This document shows positions 1 to 12,827 of a DNA stretch of 64,000 bases, in pieces. The notes under the pieces are model-generated. The model saw only the letters and a program-made list of their open reading frames with translations, ran no database searches and was not told the origin of the DNA. Origin of the DNA: Neckera pumila (lineage: Eukaryota; Streptophyta; Bryopsida; Hypnales; Neckeraceae); contig OZ018413.1 of NCBI GenBank assembly GCA_963969595.1, positions 12,637,711 through 12,701,710 of the forward strand, given 5' to 3'. How positions within the stretch are numbered: the first letter of the stretch is position 1; every line of letters starts with the position of its first letter. A program made the position numbers and the translations under genes.

Positions 1-3000
1 TCCTGAAGTCGTTGCCGGCGGTCATTCCGGTGGACAGCTATGCTGCGTTGTCGCCCACCGTGACGCCGCAGTACGCCCTCTACTTCCCCCAGTTTCCAGG
101 TGCTCACTCAATTTCCACTACTTCATGTTTATGGCAAATTCCATTAAAATGGCGCAAAGTCTTTGGCACTTGTACAGTTTAGACCACGCGGTCTGAAATC
201 TAAATCTGATCTAGATGTTTAGACTTTAGACTGAGCGGTATGAAAATAGGGTATAGAATATTGCCATTTTTTACAAAATTTGCCATCAATTCACTTTGTA
301 CGAGAGTCAATTTTTAGATGCTCACAATTTTCACTACAATACTTCATGTTTGATCTAGAGATGATCCAATTTCAAAGTTCACACAATTTTTTCGACTACA
401 ATTTGTAGAAAGTGAGCCAATTTCTAAGTTCCCATAATTTCCACTGCCCTAGGTTCATTGATAGAAGGTTAAATAGAAATTAATACAAAAATGTGAAGTC
501 AATTTTTTTTATTTTTAAAAATTAATTAATAATTGTAGCAACCAAAATCAAGGGAATTGAAGTCAATTAATTTTGAACTTTTTTTAAGTCAAATACTAAT
601 CCATCAAGAATTTTTTTGATACTAATACAAATGGTGAATTAGTATTTGACTCAAAAAAATGATGCTATACCATCACTCAAAAATTGATACTTTTGTATGA
701 TGGATTAATGTTTGACTCAAATTTAATAATTTTGAAATTTTTTTTGAGTCAAATACTAATACATTTTCTTTATAGTGAAATCTATTGTCAAAAAAAAAAA
801 GAATTGCTCATTGTCAAAAAGTAGAAATTGTACTTAAAATAGAATTTCAAAACTCCTTTTGATAAAAAAATTTCAATAAATTTTAAACTGTGATAAGTTG
901 GTAAACCAAGATAATTCTTAATTTTCTTGAAATAATGACATCACTACTAGTTTAGATTTGGGGGCCTTCTTCAAGCCTCATTCTTCTTGTAAAAGCTATA
1001 ATAGGTTTGCTACCAAATTCATATATAAACTTGATGCCAAATTTTTTAAACTTATGTTTTAAAGTGTGGAAATTTATTTTTAGACTTTAATTAAATATTG
1101 GGTACCAAAGTGCCAAATCTACTTCCCAAATACAACATTGCATGTTGTACTAGGTGAGCCATTAGAGAAAATTCAGGCCATGTTTGGGGTGCTTGAATGC
1201 ATAAAAATGTGCATTTAAAAAAAATATCAACCCAAAAAGGCCGTCAGAGAATCTATAAGGTAAATAGTCATTTCATGTCCTTCGTCAGATTTTCAATTAA
1301 AAAATAATTCTTTATTATTTTAATTTTTTTAGCATAAAAGTAAAAAATAAAATATAAAATATAAAATATCATTTTATTTGCACATCCGCCAAAACCCTAA
1401 CAGCCTTCTACAGGGCTTGAATTTCTTATAATGCTAATTTTGTTTTGGTTCAATCAATTTTTTCTACATCACTTTATGCTAGATGGGGCAATTATTTTCC
1501 TCTTCTTTACAGTGCATGAGATGAGGCAATTTTCTCCACTTTGCTTTGTGCTAGGAGAATCATTTTTGAAATTCTCACAACTTCTTCTACTTCACTCTGT
1601 AATAGACAAGTCCAACTTTAGGTTCAAAGATTTCCTTTGGTATATTTTGTGATAAACGAATCTAAAATTGATGATTTCTTAAGCAGAGTGTCATTTTTGT
1701 GGGTGTACTTCCATCTTCTTTGATCCTTCTACCTCTTCACTCATCCCTCATTTTTAAAAAATACAAGGAATGGGAGACATGACTTCTAATTAGTACTTTC
1801 AACAAGAATTTGAGACAAAGAATGGGAGGTGAAGAAGTTTGTATGGAAAATATACTAGAGTTTGCTAATTTAACTCTCCATCTTTTATACTAATAAAAGT
1901 TTGAAAATCAATGAGTGTATTGAATCTACTTTAACTCACCTACTTCTACAGGCCAAAAGCATTTCTTCTATTGGTGGGGAAATGTTACACGCTTTGTGAC
2001 GCGAGACCCAGAAATGGCGAAAGAAATATTTGTCAAGAACCACAGTTCCTTGAAGTGGTCTCCAACAAAAAGCCATCTTATCACTCAAGTCTTTGGTAAA
2101 GGGTTGGTAGTTCTTGTAGGGAAAAAATGGACTATGGAGAGACATGCAATCAATCCCTTTTTCCATCAAGAAACACTTAAGGTATGCCACCAACCATCAA
2201 TCTGACTTCATGCAATTGCAACATTTAGATTTAGCATTGATTACATTCCTTGTAGTCTCTAAAATCAATTCAAATTATTAGAGAAAGTTTAAAGAATTCT
2301 TTGAGACAACCTATGAAAGCTAAAGCATTTTTTTCTTTCTGACTAAATTGCAGTTTATTGTCCAAAGTTTGTTGGCATTTAGATGTCCTTGCTTGAAGAC
2401 ATTAGCAACACTTGTCAAACTTTTAACCTTGAGCAAATAGAGGCAAGATAGCTACATAGATGTGTCATAGGTACATTGTTCATTGACGATACCAAAATGT
2501 GTTTATAATGTTTGTGTAATAAAGAGGCTTCTTGCACCTTGTTGTAGGACATGGTGGAAGTAATGGTGAAAGGAACTAGCACAGAAATTTGCAAATGGGA
2601 GCAAATAGTAGCTCAAAGAGGAGGGATTGCAGAAATGGATGTGGAGCCAGATATTCATAGGATTTCAGGGCACGTCCTATCATTGACAGCCTTTGGTGGC
2701 GACTTTGAGAAAGGAGAGCAAATATACAAGCTCCAAACTCAAATTGCCAAGGAGGTCTTCAAAGTGATGCATGATGTGAAATCCATGCTCGTTCCATTCT
2801 ACAGGTACCAAATGCAATTTGACATTTATATAGCATTAATTTATTAAACAAGTCAAGAGATTTCCCTTCATCAATAGTTAAGTTAAGAGACCCTATTTGT
2901 GCCACGATTGTAAAACCATCATGTTTGTGCCACTATATATATATGGTGCACATTCAAATTTTCAAATGTACTTTATTGATAAATGGTTACATGGCACAAA

Positions 3001-4379
3001 TAGCGTCTCTTACCTTAAAAAGTCAAATATTTGTAGTTGTTTGACTCTAAACAAATATAGACCGACAAGTTACACATGTTTTCAAATATATTGTTCACCA
3101 AAAGACATCCAACTTGCACAGATTAATAATGCTACAAATACTGTAAATTTTAAATTTTAGGATTTTGTCAACTTGTCACGAAGATTTGTACTCGTTCTCT
3201 CAAATATAACACGTTAAGAATTCAAGCTACACTTCTTTGGTTGCTGCAGATTCTTAATAAAGCAGGTGCTCTACTTGTATTTGAAGCAGAGGAATGTGGA
3301 TAGTGTTGTCATAACCTATCAGACTGATTCTAAATATGTGGAAGTAAGACGATTAGTGCAGTCAAAAGATGCTCAAAGTCAAGTGGGTCACAATAGATAG
3401 CCTTAGCTGTGTGGTTTCCATTGAAAATTTGATGCCAGTAGCTATTGAATATCACGATGAGCAATTTTGAGTAAAGTACATAGAATAAACCCAAGTTGCT
3501 GACCTTCCACAACTAATGTTTGGCGACGGAAACACTTACGCCCTCTGCCATGAAACCCTTTTGAACAGGAAAATTCCTACGAAATTCAACCGACACATCG
3601 ACCAAATGGTTGCGAAAGTCGACACTCTCCTGCAAGAAGTAATCGACAGTCGTCTGGAAGTCGCAGCTCGCAACAAAACAAGCTCGTACGGGAAAGACCT
3701 TCTGGGGCACATGCTGTCTGCTGCCAGCGAGGGCTGGGAGGAAGACACGCCGGAATTCAACCGGGCGTCCGTGCTCAACAACTGCAAGCTGTTCTACATG
3801 GCAGGCCAAGACACAGTCGCCAATGCCACATGCTTCACGATGCTCATGTTGGCCTTGCATCCCGAATGGCAAGAACGTGCTCGCAATGAAGTTCTGGAGG
3901 TCATCGGCGACGAGGAACGTTTCAACGCTGGCGTGCTGTCTCGTCTCAAAGTGATGGGGATGATCCTCAACGAGACCATGCGAACGTTTACACCGGGACC
4001 GATAATTACGAGATTGGTAGAAAAGGATTTGCACCTGAAAAATCTGTTCATTCCCAAGGGTATGACCGTCGAATTCGCAGCTGGAGTAGTGCACCTAGAC
4101 AAGGAGTACTGGGGAAAGGATGCTGCGCAGTACAATCCCGAGAGGTTCGCGAATGGTGTTGCAGGCGCTTGCTCACATCCCCACGCGTTCAATCCGTTCG
4201 GCTTAGGGCCCAAGCTCTGCATCGGCAACAACTTCGCCGCGCTCGAAGCGAAGATCATCTTGGCTAGAGTGCTGCGCCGGTTTGAGCTCCTGCCGTCTCC
4301 CAATTACAAGCATTACCCTACGAACGTCATCACGACAAGACCCAAGTTTGGCTTGCCTATCATTCTCAAAGCTCTGTAG
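1..4379 (+). CDS. Cytochrome P450, CYP72 clan (5' partial)
   Basis: Heme monooxygenase of the ER membrane; substrate unknown. Exons by phase: <1-99, 1952-2181, 2548-2804, 3569-4379 (TAG), giving about 464 residues. The usual length is ~520, so the N-terminal anchor lies left of the window. Exon 2 reads RDPEMAKEIF...GKGLVVL...W...HAINPFFH, the CYP72-clan block after the B helix. Exon 3 covers helices D-F. Exon 4 holds the I-helix AGQDTVAN, ExxR as ETMR, PERF, and the heme loop PFGLGPKLCIG with the cysteine ligand, ending near PTNVITTRPKFGLPIILKAL. Codons split by introns rejoin correctly (G, then R). Odd point: the usual Arg of FxxGxRxCxG is Lys. Introns are 1852, 366 and 743-764 nt long and AT-rich. 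An ATG at 3516 opens the last reading frame, but splicing at 3568/3569 fits the family better. It is convergent with the next gene. The clan assignment is firm; the exact family is not. Confidence 0.93.
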
Positions 4380-4702
4380 AGGCTCTGCTTGTCATCCCGA
4401 GTCAGTGCGCAAACAAGTAGAAAACAAATTTTGGAACTCAACAGGAAAACAGTCCACAGCCACGTACTCATGCAGTTTGAACGGCATTAGTTTCATTCGG
4501 AAGAAAAAACTCTTCTCTTATTTGGTGATATTTGAAAACAGCTTCGGCATAGTATAGAACTCAACTACGGTGAAGGGCATACCCAGAGAGTCAAGTAGTT
4601 CCATTGAGCTCATGGAACGAAGTATAAGGCTAAATTAGGCATTGGTGCAAAAAGGTATGTGCTCAAAAGTAAGGCACATTTGAAGACGCTAGATATAAGA
4701 AC
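4380..4702. other. Convergent 3' flanks of P450 and LeuD
   Basis: Short spacer between two stop codons facing each other; it must hold both 3' UTRs. No further coding signal is seen. Confidence 0.6.
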
Positions 4703-6694
4703 CTACTGTGCTTGTGATGCCATCATTCCGGTGCTTCTTGCGTAATCGAAGATGCCACCGGCATCGATGACAGGTCCCGCCTCACCAATTGGCTTCAAGT
4801 TGTATTGCTTTCCAGTTGTGTGATTCACCAACACATCCCTCTCCATATCAAGAGTCACAATATCGCCCGTGTGATTTTCCTGCCAGATTTTGCCTTGCGT
4901 TTCCACAGGATAAAGCTCTCCCGTTGACACCGAGTTCCGAAAGAAAATTCTTGCATATGATTCGGCCACCACGGCGCGCGCACCCGCAGAACTTAAGGCC
5001 ACTGGTGCATGCTCCCTGCACATTTGAACAGAATAGAACCAAACTTTAAGGAATGTGTCCCTCAGGCAGGTGCAATTATTTTATCACAAAGTCATCTCAA
5101 GGAATGGAATCATTTTAATCCTTCGAGGCAGAGGAGCCTCTTTTGAGTTGATTGGACTCTGAGATTGCTCCCTCTCGTCATTGCATTGAAGAGTAAAACA
5201 AAACAAGTCACTCCGCTCACGTGAATAAACTCAAAGCAAAACCGTAAACCCGTTTCAGTACAATCAAAGTAGATATATAATACAGAAACACCTTCCATAC
5301 TAACAGTGCATCAATTTCATTTCAAACATTTGCAACCTCTCGTAACCTGACAACAGAATTGAACAACATTTTACAAGCTGAACTCCAAACCAGAAACAGA
5401 ATATGTACGAGTGATTATGCCTCATACAAATAAAAGTCGCGTATGATTGAGGCAAAGATCATACGAACATTTCAATGTCTGAACAAGGGCAACCTTACAA
5501 AAGCAAATTTAATTTCAAAAATTGAATCCTGAAGAGACATCTCATACCGTGACATCAGAATTGAACAAAATTGTTAAGCTGAACTCCGAGATGGATACAG
5601 AATAAACATAAGAGAACATTCCTCAAATTCAAACAAAGCCAGAGTTCCTGGAAAGCAAAATATTCTCGTCCTCACAGTTTTATAATTGCGTTTCTGATTG
5701 AATTAGGCCGCAAACTTTCCGACTCTATTTTTAAGCTGTATGTTCAAAAATAGTAATAATATTAATTTTAAAACATTCAAATTACTAATATAAAGTTTTC
5801 ATTCACCATACAGTGAGGGAGAGGTTCCATGCACCATACGGGTGAACTTTGAACCTTTTCCTACACCAATCTACCATCTTAAATTCTGCATTTGTGTTCA
5901 GCTAAAAATCGATTGAAAAAAACTAAATGTCCATAGATTAAGTATTTTCATACTTAGCACAAATCAAAGCTCACATGTATGGTCAATGAAACTCTAATAT
6001 ACTGTTTGGTTAATGGAGCCTCTAACTTACTGAAATAGAAACGATCGCATAATTACATTCCGTTCTCCAGTACCACCGCATCAAACACCTCACCACCGTA
6101 TCAAAGCCAAAGGTCTGCACAATCGAATCCTCACAAAAAAACAAGAGAAAAATTGAAGAAATACCTGGAAGATCCACATCCAAAATTGTCACCACCGATA
6201 ATGACGTTATACTCCGTCTTCCCCTTCCCCTCCTCAATAAACGTCCCCCATTTCTCCGGCAGTCCAATCATCGCATAACTTCCAAGCTTCTCATACTCCT
6301 CAGGTATCGTAGGCACGAGAGTCAGGTACTCCGTGGGGATGATCTGGTCCGTGTCAATGTTATCTCCAACAACAAAGCAACGCCCGTGAATTACCCGAGA
6401 GTCGCGAACCGATTCTCCCTCTGCCGAAGCTTCTCCCGCCTGAGCTCCCGCCTGAGCACGAGATCGGATGGCATTTCCAGCAACAACAACAGCAACACCC
6501 TGGCTCTTGTTCTCAAACCGCAACGCAGAGCCAAAAAACGAACTGTCCGAGGAAGGAATGGTTGCTCTGGAACAGGGGATTGCAACTGAGCTCGGCGAAG
6601 CGACGTTCTGAGCACCGATTGAAGCACGGTTTGAGCCTGCGGGCAGCAGGCGCATTCCCAGTGTAGCTGCTGTAGCCATGGTGCTCGGTTGCAA
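4703..6694 (-). CDS. 3-isopropylmalate dehydratase small subunit, chloroplast
   Basis: Small (swivel-domain) subunit of isopropylmalate isomerase, which converts 2-isopropylmalate to 3-isopropylmalate in leucine synthesis; in some plants the family also serves methionine chain elongation. Two exons: 6165-6694 and 4703-5015. The splice rebuilds one Arg codon inside the conserved FGCGSSREHAPVAL block. The product is 280 residues. Residues 1 to ~90 are Ser/Ala/Arg-rich without acidic runs, as expected for a plastid transit peptide. The domain then starts with GRCFVVGDNIDTDQIIP and continues YLTLVP...GSYAMIGLP. The C-terminal exon has ARIFFRNSVSTGELYP and GKQYNLKPIG. A second in-frame ATG at 6679 (ACCATGGC context) is a better initiation site than 6694; choosing it removes only five residues. 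The intron is 1149 nt. The gene is plant LeuD-like; no oddity or damage is seen. Confidence 0.95.
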
Positions 6695-8824
6695 CCCTGA
6701 ATTCAGTGCAGATGATAGAATTGGAGAAATGCGAAGCGGGAATTTGGGAACAGGTTGGGGAGGAGGAGGGCATTTTGAAGTCCGTCTGTTTGAAGGAGAA
6801 GAGTCCGTGACCGTGGGGCGACAGGCGGCACGGTTATTGGTGTAAGCCTTTCACCGTGGTGGGGTAGCTGCCAAGTGAAGTGGGATCCAAGCAAGGGTGG
6901 GAAGCAAGTAAGGTAACTGCACCCAAGGTAGAAGTACCCAAATGTGACACTTATTGTGGATCCGTTGATCTGGAGGGTGCGTACAGAAACAAATGATGTG
7001 TGCTTCATAGGATCTGGGTTTGAAAACCAACAAAATTGGTTTCGTATTTTTTGACTTTGCATGAACATAATATAGTTTTCTTAAGAGAATTGCGTAGGTG
7101 CATCTACTATGGACCGTAGACTAACACACAAATGCTCACAGGAATATCCAAAAAGCAACAAATTGTAAGCTTGCATCATGCGCCAAAGATTGACCAACAC
7201 AAAACCTGGCCCCTATGATCCTGACTTCTTTATGGAACACCACCTGCTTCTTTTGCCCACATCCTTGCTTTGCTTTAGGGTGTTTTAGAGGGATCCAGAA
7301 TTGACTCATGAAGGTATCTCTACCTTATTATTGTTAGAATAAGCATATGGACATAATTCTCATATTTAAATCCCTTTTTGTTTTTAGTTTTTTTGGGATG
7401 TTGTTGGGAGTTAGAAACGGATTCTTGAAATTTCTCTTGGCATGTATTTTTGGACAATTTATGAGTTTCTAGAAGTGCTAAAAACAAGTATATCTAAAAT
7501 TGATACTTGAGTCCCAGATGTGGTAACCAAAAATCAAGAGGACTCTTTCTTTATCACATCATCAAAACATATTAGAAATCTTAAGAGGTACAAAATGTTC
7601 TTGTCTAAAATATAAGCCTTCGAAATGTTGCTAGATTGTCCCCTTTAAATGTAAGCACAAAATGTTCTAGCATTCTTTAGCAATTGTGAAAACATTTTCT
7701 ATAGTAGATGACAACCAATATAAAAGGCTAATAAAAATTCAAAACATTTATTGTAGTTAGTTTGTAGGATCTACAATGAGTGGCCAACAAGGCCAACACA
7801 TGTTTTGTTTCTGTTGCTTTTGATATCTCCTACTTGCTTGGGTTTTTCAAGCTTTAAAATATAAGTAAGAGCTAAAAAAAAGCATACCTTATTAATGTTC
7901 AAAAACTAACAAAAAAAATCCCTTAAGAAATTAGATGAATGGAATTGGACATATTTATTAAACACATTGACACTTGAAAGGATGAAGACATATTAAAATG
8001 GATCTCTGGTAAATTTTAGGAAACTCATTCATCTGACTTTTAGCTACTTTGAAGTGAAAAATGATTAAATCCTCTTATTGAGATTTTGTTTGCATTTTTT
8101 AGAAGACTTCAACGCCTTTGAAAGAGTTATGAATTTTGGAAGTTTTATTCATAGGGTAAGTGAAAAATATGGACATGATTAAACTCTTCAATTGCTGTAC
8201 ATTAACATAGTAACTTGATACAGGTTGAAAAATTTAGAGCACTTTTTTCAATTTGTTCCGCTTCTCAAGACCACAGCAGTTCCACAGTTCTCAAGCCCAC
8301 AGCAGAGTAATCCTTGTCATCTTCCATAATTCTGTTCTCCAACATCATGAACATTTGGAAGTCCCCCCTCGAAAGCTGAGATCCAGAAGGTAAATGCTAT
8401 CAAAGTACAATCTAAAGCAAAACTCCACAACTACCCTGACCCATACTACTATACAAGTCTTCCGGACCTTCAAGCCACATGAATTTAACGCAGACAAAAC
8501 CAATAGTTTCCCTAACCTCCAAAAGTAGGTTGACTCTGCAGCATTACTTCCACTTGATTCCGCATCCTTGAACAAACCACAAATATGGGTATACCCCACT
8601 CATGATCTGTCCTCCGTGTAGCCCTCTGATAAGACCATAGCTCACTGGTCCTACTGTTTACTAATCACATAAGTCTGAGCAGGAATTTGAGGTCCACGGT
8701 TACGACATTCAGCATCAAATCCTGCACAGCTGCAAATCCAAAAAATCGCAGCCGTCATTGATAGAACCCTGTAGACACCATCTTGTACCTGCTGGAAGAA
8801 GTTTGTAAGGAAAAAAAGCCTCGT
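6695..8824. other. Intergenic region upstream of LeuD, downstream of GUX
   Basis: This holds the LeuD promoter on its left, a GC-richer stretch to about 7070, and the 3' flank of the GUX gene on its right. No coding homology or repeat boundary was recognised. Frames in 8345-8599 look like 3' UTR. Confidence 0.5.
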
Positions 8825-11800
8825 CTAAGTGACGGTGGTATAATTCCAATGCCGTAGCATCTCCTGCCAGTCACAATGCTCGGGGGTGGAACAATACTCC
8901 AGGCGAGGATCATGAATTTCGATCTTCCAATGCATATCCTGGTAATTAGCTTCCTCAGCTTCCCTACGCTCCGCTTCCCGAGCAGCTTTAGCCAACGTTC
9001 TGAGCCAACAATGACGTTGCAGAGAGATCGGCATGCTGTCATGGATTTTGTACCAAGTGGCATGGGCTACGTCACTGGCATACACACGTAGGCCCTGGAT
9101 GTTCCAGTTGCAGTCATAATCCCTGAAACACAGCCATGGCTTCAACCCCAGGTAGTGCATCACGTATAGCACAGGAGGGTCAGCAGCAAAGAGTTCAGTC
9201 TTGGTCTTCAGCTCTTCGGTACTGTTTGACCAGAAGTGCTTCAGGAAGTTGAGGTGCTTTGGAATGCGGTGCCACCATGGGAAAATCTCATTTAAATACC
9301 CTTGGTCACCACCGTTGTAGGACCTGGTTCTCATAATCTGATCCATGAGGATATTGAACGTGCAATTGGAGGGCTCGATCACCATCACCCCTGAATTGAA
9401 GCGATTCTCATCGTTCCCTGTGGCTGAAATCTCTGGGAGTTGGAACAGGAAGTCGATGTTGCGATGCACTAGAAGATCCGAGTCTATGAAAACAATCTGC
9501 CAACAACATGGAGATTAGAACATTCCATTTTATTGAACAACTACGCGATCGTAATGCAATTGCAAACTTTCTTTGAGAAGCTGCGGCATGGCAAGTTCTT
9601 AAAATTTTGCTAATTTTGGAATTCATATTCAACTACAACATGAGACATTCTAAATCTAGATGAACTTTTCATAAGTGGAAAAGAATGTTCGTTGTTCATG
9701 TCATCTCAGTGTTGAAAACATATTCTATTTGGGGAAAGTTTTGAATTTCTTGTCTGTCTGTATGATCAACCACACCGTACAAAACTGTAATATAAACCAA
9801 TGATGTCAAAATTCAACTCTTAAAAATAGAAATCGTATCTTTCATGATTATTCAAAGTTTAATCCTTCTAAATCGACTTGACAAAGATTTAAACACTTTC
9901 TTCAACTTTGACTGTACAGATAATTCTTACCTCTAATCGTTATTTCTTGGAGTGCGATTCATCAGACTTATGGAAGTCACATATTTAAATTTCGTTCTCT
10001 ACCCCAACGTACTTAAAGGATGAACCTACAATAGGTGGAGGTTTGTGGTACCTTGTCATATTCTGTAAGTTGCCAAAGACGGAACTTGCTGTAGTTCCAT
10101 TCATTGTACTGGTCTTTCTCTGCATAAGGGTTACGAATCTTCTCAATTACACGCACTTGCCAACCTGCCTCCTCCAAGCCTTGCCGCTTCTCAAGTGGAA
10201 TGCTGTTGTCCACCAGCATCACCAGATCTCGTGTTGATCCAGACAGACGAATGCTGTGTGCGAGCACAATTGCCCCACAAACGTACGAAGGATCCGTGTG
10301 AACCATTGATACATAGGCTTCTCTCCTATCATTCCCGGTCTTCACAGCAAGTTGCTCTGTCAGCAAACGCATACAAACATCCGTATATATTAAGGTGGAC
10401 GATACTAAACAGCAACTCATCTCTTCCAATACTCTTGGTTGACCTTCAAATAGCAAGCCAGGTATCACTCTGACTTCACTAAATGTTTGTGGTCATTGAT
10501 CTCTCAATAGAAATGGGGTTGTCTCCTGTCCATTTAACAACCTCCCACTTTGAATGATTACATAGGAAAAATATCGTACGCTGAGCGAGGAAGAATTTGA
10601 TCTCAAGAGAGTTTGGCTCTTGGAGTACCCACAGCGGTCCTTTTAGGGCTTTTGTATTGATCTCCCAGAGAGATCAAACTACTACAAGTTGATTAAAATG
10701 CTCAAAAGTGACGGCAAGACTATCCTCTACCGTTTACTCCCAATTCATTGTCTAACTAAGAAAATTGTAGCATTCTCAGCAACCACAAAACTTGCACAAA
10801 ACTTCCAAAATCAAAGGAAGGTCACCATTACCTTTCCAGTGCGTCGACAACGAGAGTTCACACGATCCAACAGGCAAATCCAACCGCCTCCGCATCTTAA
10901 TGACATCCACACGGTACAACCACCAGTGCCCCTCATGCTTCAGCAGCTCCCCACAAGGAAACAGATTCAACGTCGGTCTGCATTCACTTCTTACCAAAAC
11001 ATGCATCTCTTCATCATCCCCCGCCTGGCTTGCAACGCTCCCAGCAGCCAGGAGCACCTGCAGACGTCGCACATTCCGTTCATTATCATCCCAGCACGGA
11101 ACTCTAGCGACCACCAGGTCGAGATTGTGGTTGTGTACGCAGGGCCCTGGCAGAGGCGGACACTCGGGTTGCAACATAAACTCCTCCTCCTCGTCAATCC
11201 ACTCGGGGAAGAAATCGTTCCATGCCAAGCTCTGGTTCACCTTTGCAAATGGGAAGTGCACGGGGGGCATTCCTTGTGCATATTCCTGCCATTGTAATGC
11301 TTCGGATTGGGCGATGTTTACTAGCCCGATGCGTGGCTTGGGGGGAAGTCCAGCAAAAGCGGCCAATAATGATGGTGTGTTCACATCGCTGTCTTCATTC
11401 TCCTCAAATGCAGCTGCCTCCGGGAAGTTGACATTGCAGGGGTTTGGCTTAACCCTAGGTCTGCACCGAAACGCTTGTTAGGGGTTCATGAATTTGAATT
11501 GGCCGGTTCGATTGTGGTAATATTGTGAAAAGAAAAGGATTCTAATAGGTGACACTTCAGAGGTTTGGCCTAAACCTAGGTCTGCAACGAAGCGCTCGAA
11601 AGGGATTAATGGTTTTGAATTGACAGGTCCGATTGATTATATTGTGAAATAATAGAATTCTAATGGGATTGAAGAATACCTCACTAGAATCGTGGAGAGC
11701 ATTGCATGTGTTCGTGCGAAAATAAATAAAAGCGAACAAGAGAGAGCCCTAGTTTGTTTCCCATCGGTCTTCTCACATGCACCCGTCTCCGTGAAGGTGA

Positions 11801-12827
11801 CACTACAGAGGTTTGGGCTTCATGGTTTTAGAATGATTGGTTCGATTGTGTTTATATTGAGGAAATGATAGATTTGTAATGCTATAAAAGAATACATCAC
11901 TAGAATCCGAGAAGAGCGTTGCATGTGTTTCTAAGAAAATTAATAAAAGCGAACAAGAGAGAGCCCTGGTGTGCTTCCATCACGGGAAGGTGATACTGCA
12001 AGGGTTTGGCCTAACCCTAGGTACTGCAACGAAGCGCTATCAGTTCGTTAAACCCTAAACACTAAGGATTTGTCGTTTTAAAACGACCAATTCGATTGAT
12101 CACATTGTGGAAAACACAATTCAAACCGGGTTAAATAATATTATCCTAAAATCAGTGAAGAACATTGCGTCTGCTGGAGAGAAAATAAATAAAAATTGAA
12201 CAAAAGACAGTCTCCATAAACCTTATTCAAAAACGCGTAAAACACACACACACACACACACACACAGGTGAAACCCTAGGTAGTTGCGCAATGGCTTTAA
12301 ATCCAAATAGACGAGGTAGATGATAATTGAGGGAGGAAATGCACCTTGTACTTAGGCGATGCCTGGCCAGGGATCCAACCAAAGAGCGCGAGTACACACT
12401 AACCCTAGCCAGCAGATAGATAGCGGCGACCATCGCGACAGCGAGTACAAATGGCGAGTGCTTTCTCTTGAAGACTACTTTCGCTTTCCTGGCACCCGAA
12501 AGACTGGCACTCCATCGCTCCTTCCAGCTCCGAGACGACCGCCGCCGGCCCTCTCCATCACTGAAGAAAACAAAAAAACAAAAAACAAAAACCTCTGTCC
12601 TCAATGCAAAAACAGAAAAAAATCTCACACCACTCCAAACATGGATTAAACGACTCAAGCGACTCAAGCGACTCAAGCAAATGCTGGTAATGCAGCACCA
12701 TTGCTGCTAAAAATCAAACCACAACATGACGACCTCCCAACTTTCGACTAAAACACCAAGAATCGGATACTCACGAGCCGGTGGTGGCGGATCTGGAGAG
12801 ACGGGAGCCCGCTCCGAGCGCCCTCAT
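8825..12827 (-). CDS. GT8 glucuronosyltransferase, GUX/PGSIP-like
   Basis: Type II Golgi glycosyltransferase of the glycogenin-like GT8 group; plant relatives add glucuronic acid to xylan (GUX). Five exons: 12775-12827, 12345-12560, 10832-11460, 10052-10356, 8825-9496; phases agree at every joint, giving 624 residues, normal for the family. A short basic N-terminus precedes one membrane segment (SPFVLAVAMVAAIYLLA, about residue 55-72). A stem and domain follow with RIGLVN, FPEWIDEEEEF and LPVGSC. The catalytic part reads REAYVSMVHTDPSYVCGAI, RNPYAEKDQYNEWNYSKFRL and the DxD site as IVFIDSDLL. It then has RFNSGVMVIEPSNCTF, NGGDQGYLNEIFPWWHR and HYLGLKPW, the metal and sugar motifs of glycogenin-like enzymes. 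The start is the ATG at 12827, just before a GTGAGT donor. The joint of exons 2 and 3 (12345/11460) is the least certain. The acceptor of exon 3 lies in a tandem repeat (see 11426-12225). Confidence 0.92.
11426..12225. repeat. Degenerate tandem array in GUX intron 2
   Basis: About four imperfect copies of a unit of up to ~245 bp begin near 11426, 11551, 11798 and 11987. Shared blocks are GGTTTGGCCTAACCCTAGG, GGTTCGATTG...ATTGTG, GAATAC.TCACTAGAATC and AATAAAAGCGAACAAGAGAG. The first copy overlaps the start of GUX exon 3, so the other copies carry relatives of that exon's acceptor region. A (CA)n run at 12242-12266 lies beside the array. Confidence 0.8.

Noticed and set aside
3254..3410. Extra P450 exon ending VEVRRLVQSKDA
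   Set aside because: It can be spliced in phase from exon 3 but runs into a stop, while splicing to 3569 gives the conserved RKIPTKFNRHID joint directly.
3516..3568. ATG at 3516 as the start of a separate protein
   Set aside because: Residues before 3569 have no P450 homology and an AG acceptor in correct phase lies at 3567-3568.
11382..11384. Start of the GUX protein at 11384
   Set aside because: That codon is GTG, and the frame continues upstream to a splice acceptor; the membrane segment lies in an upstream exon.
12227..12676. 149-residue minus-strand ORF as a stand-alone gene
   Set aside because: Only its middle (12345-12560) is a GUX exon; the rest reads through introns, including a (CA)n run.
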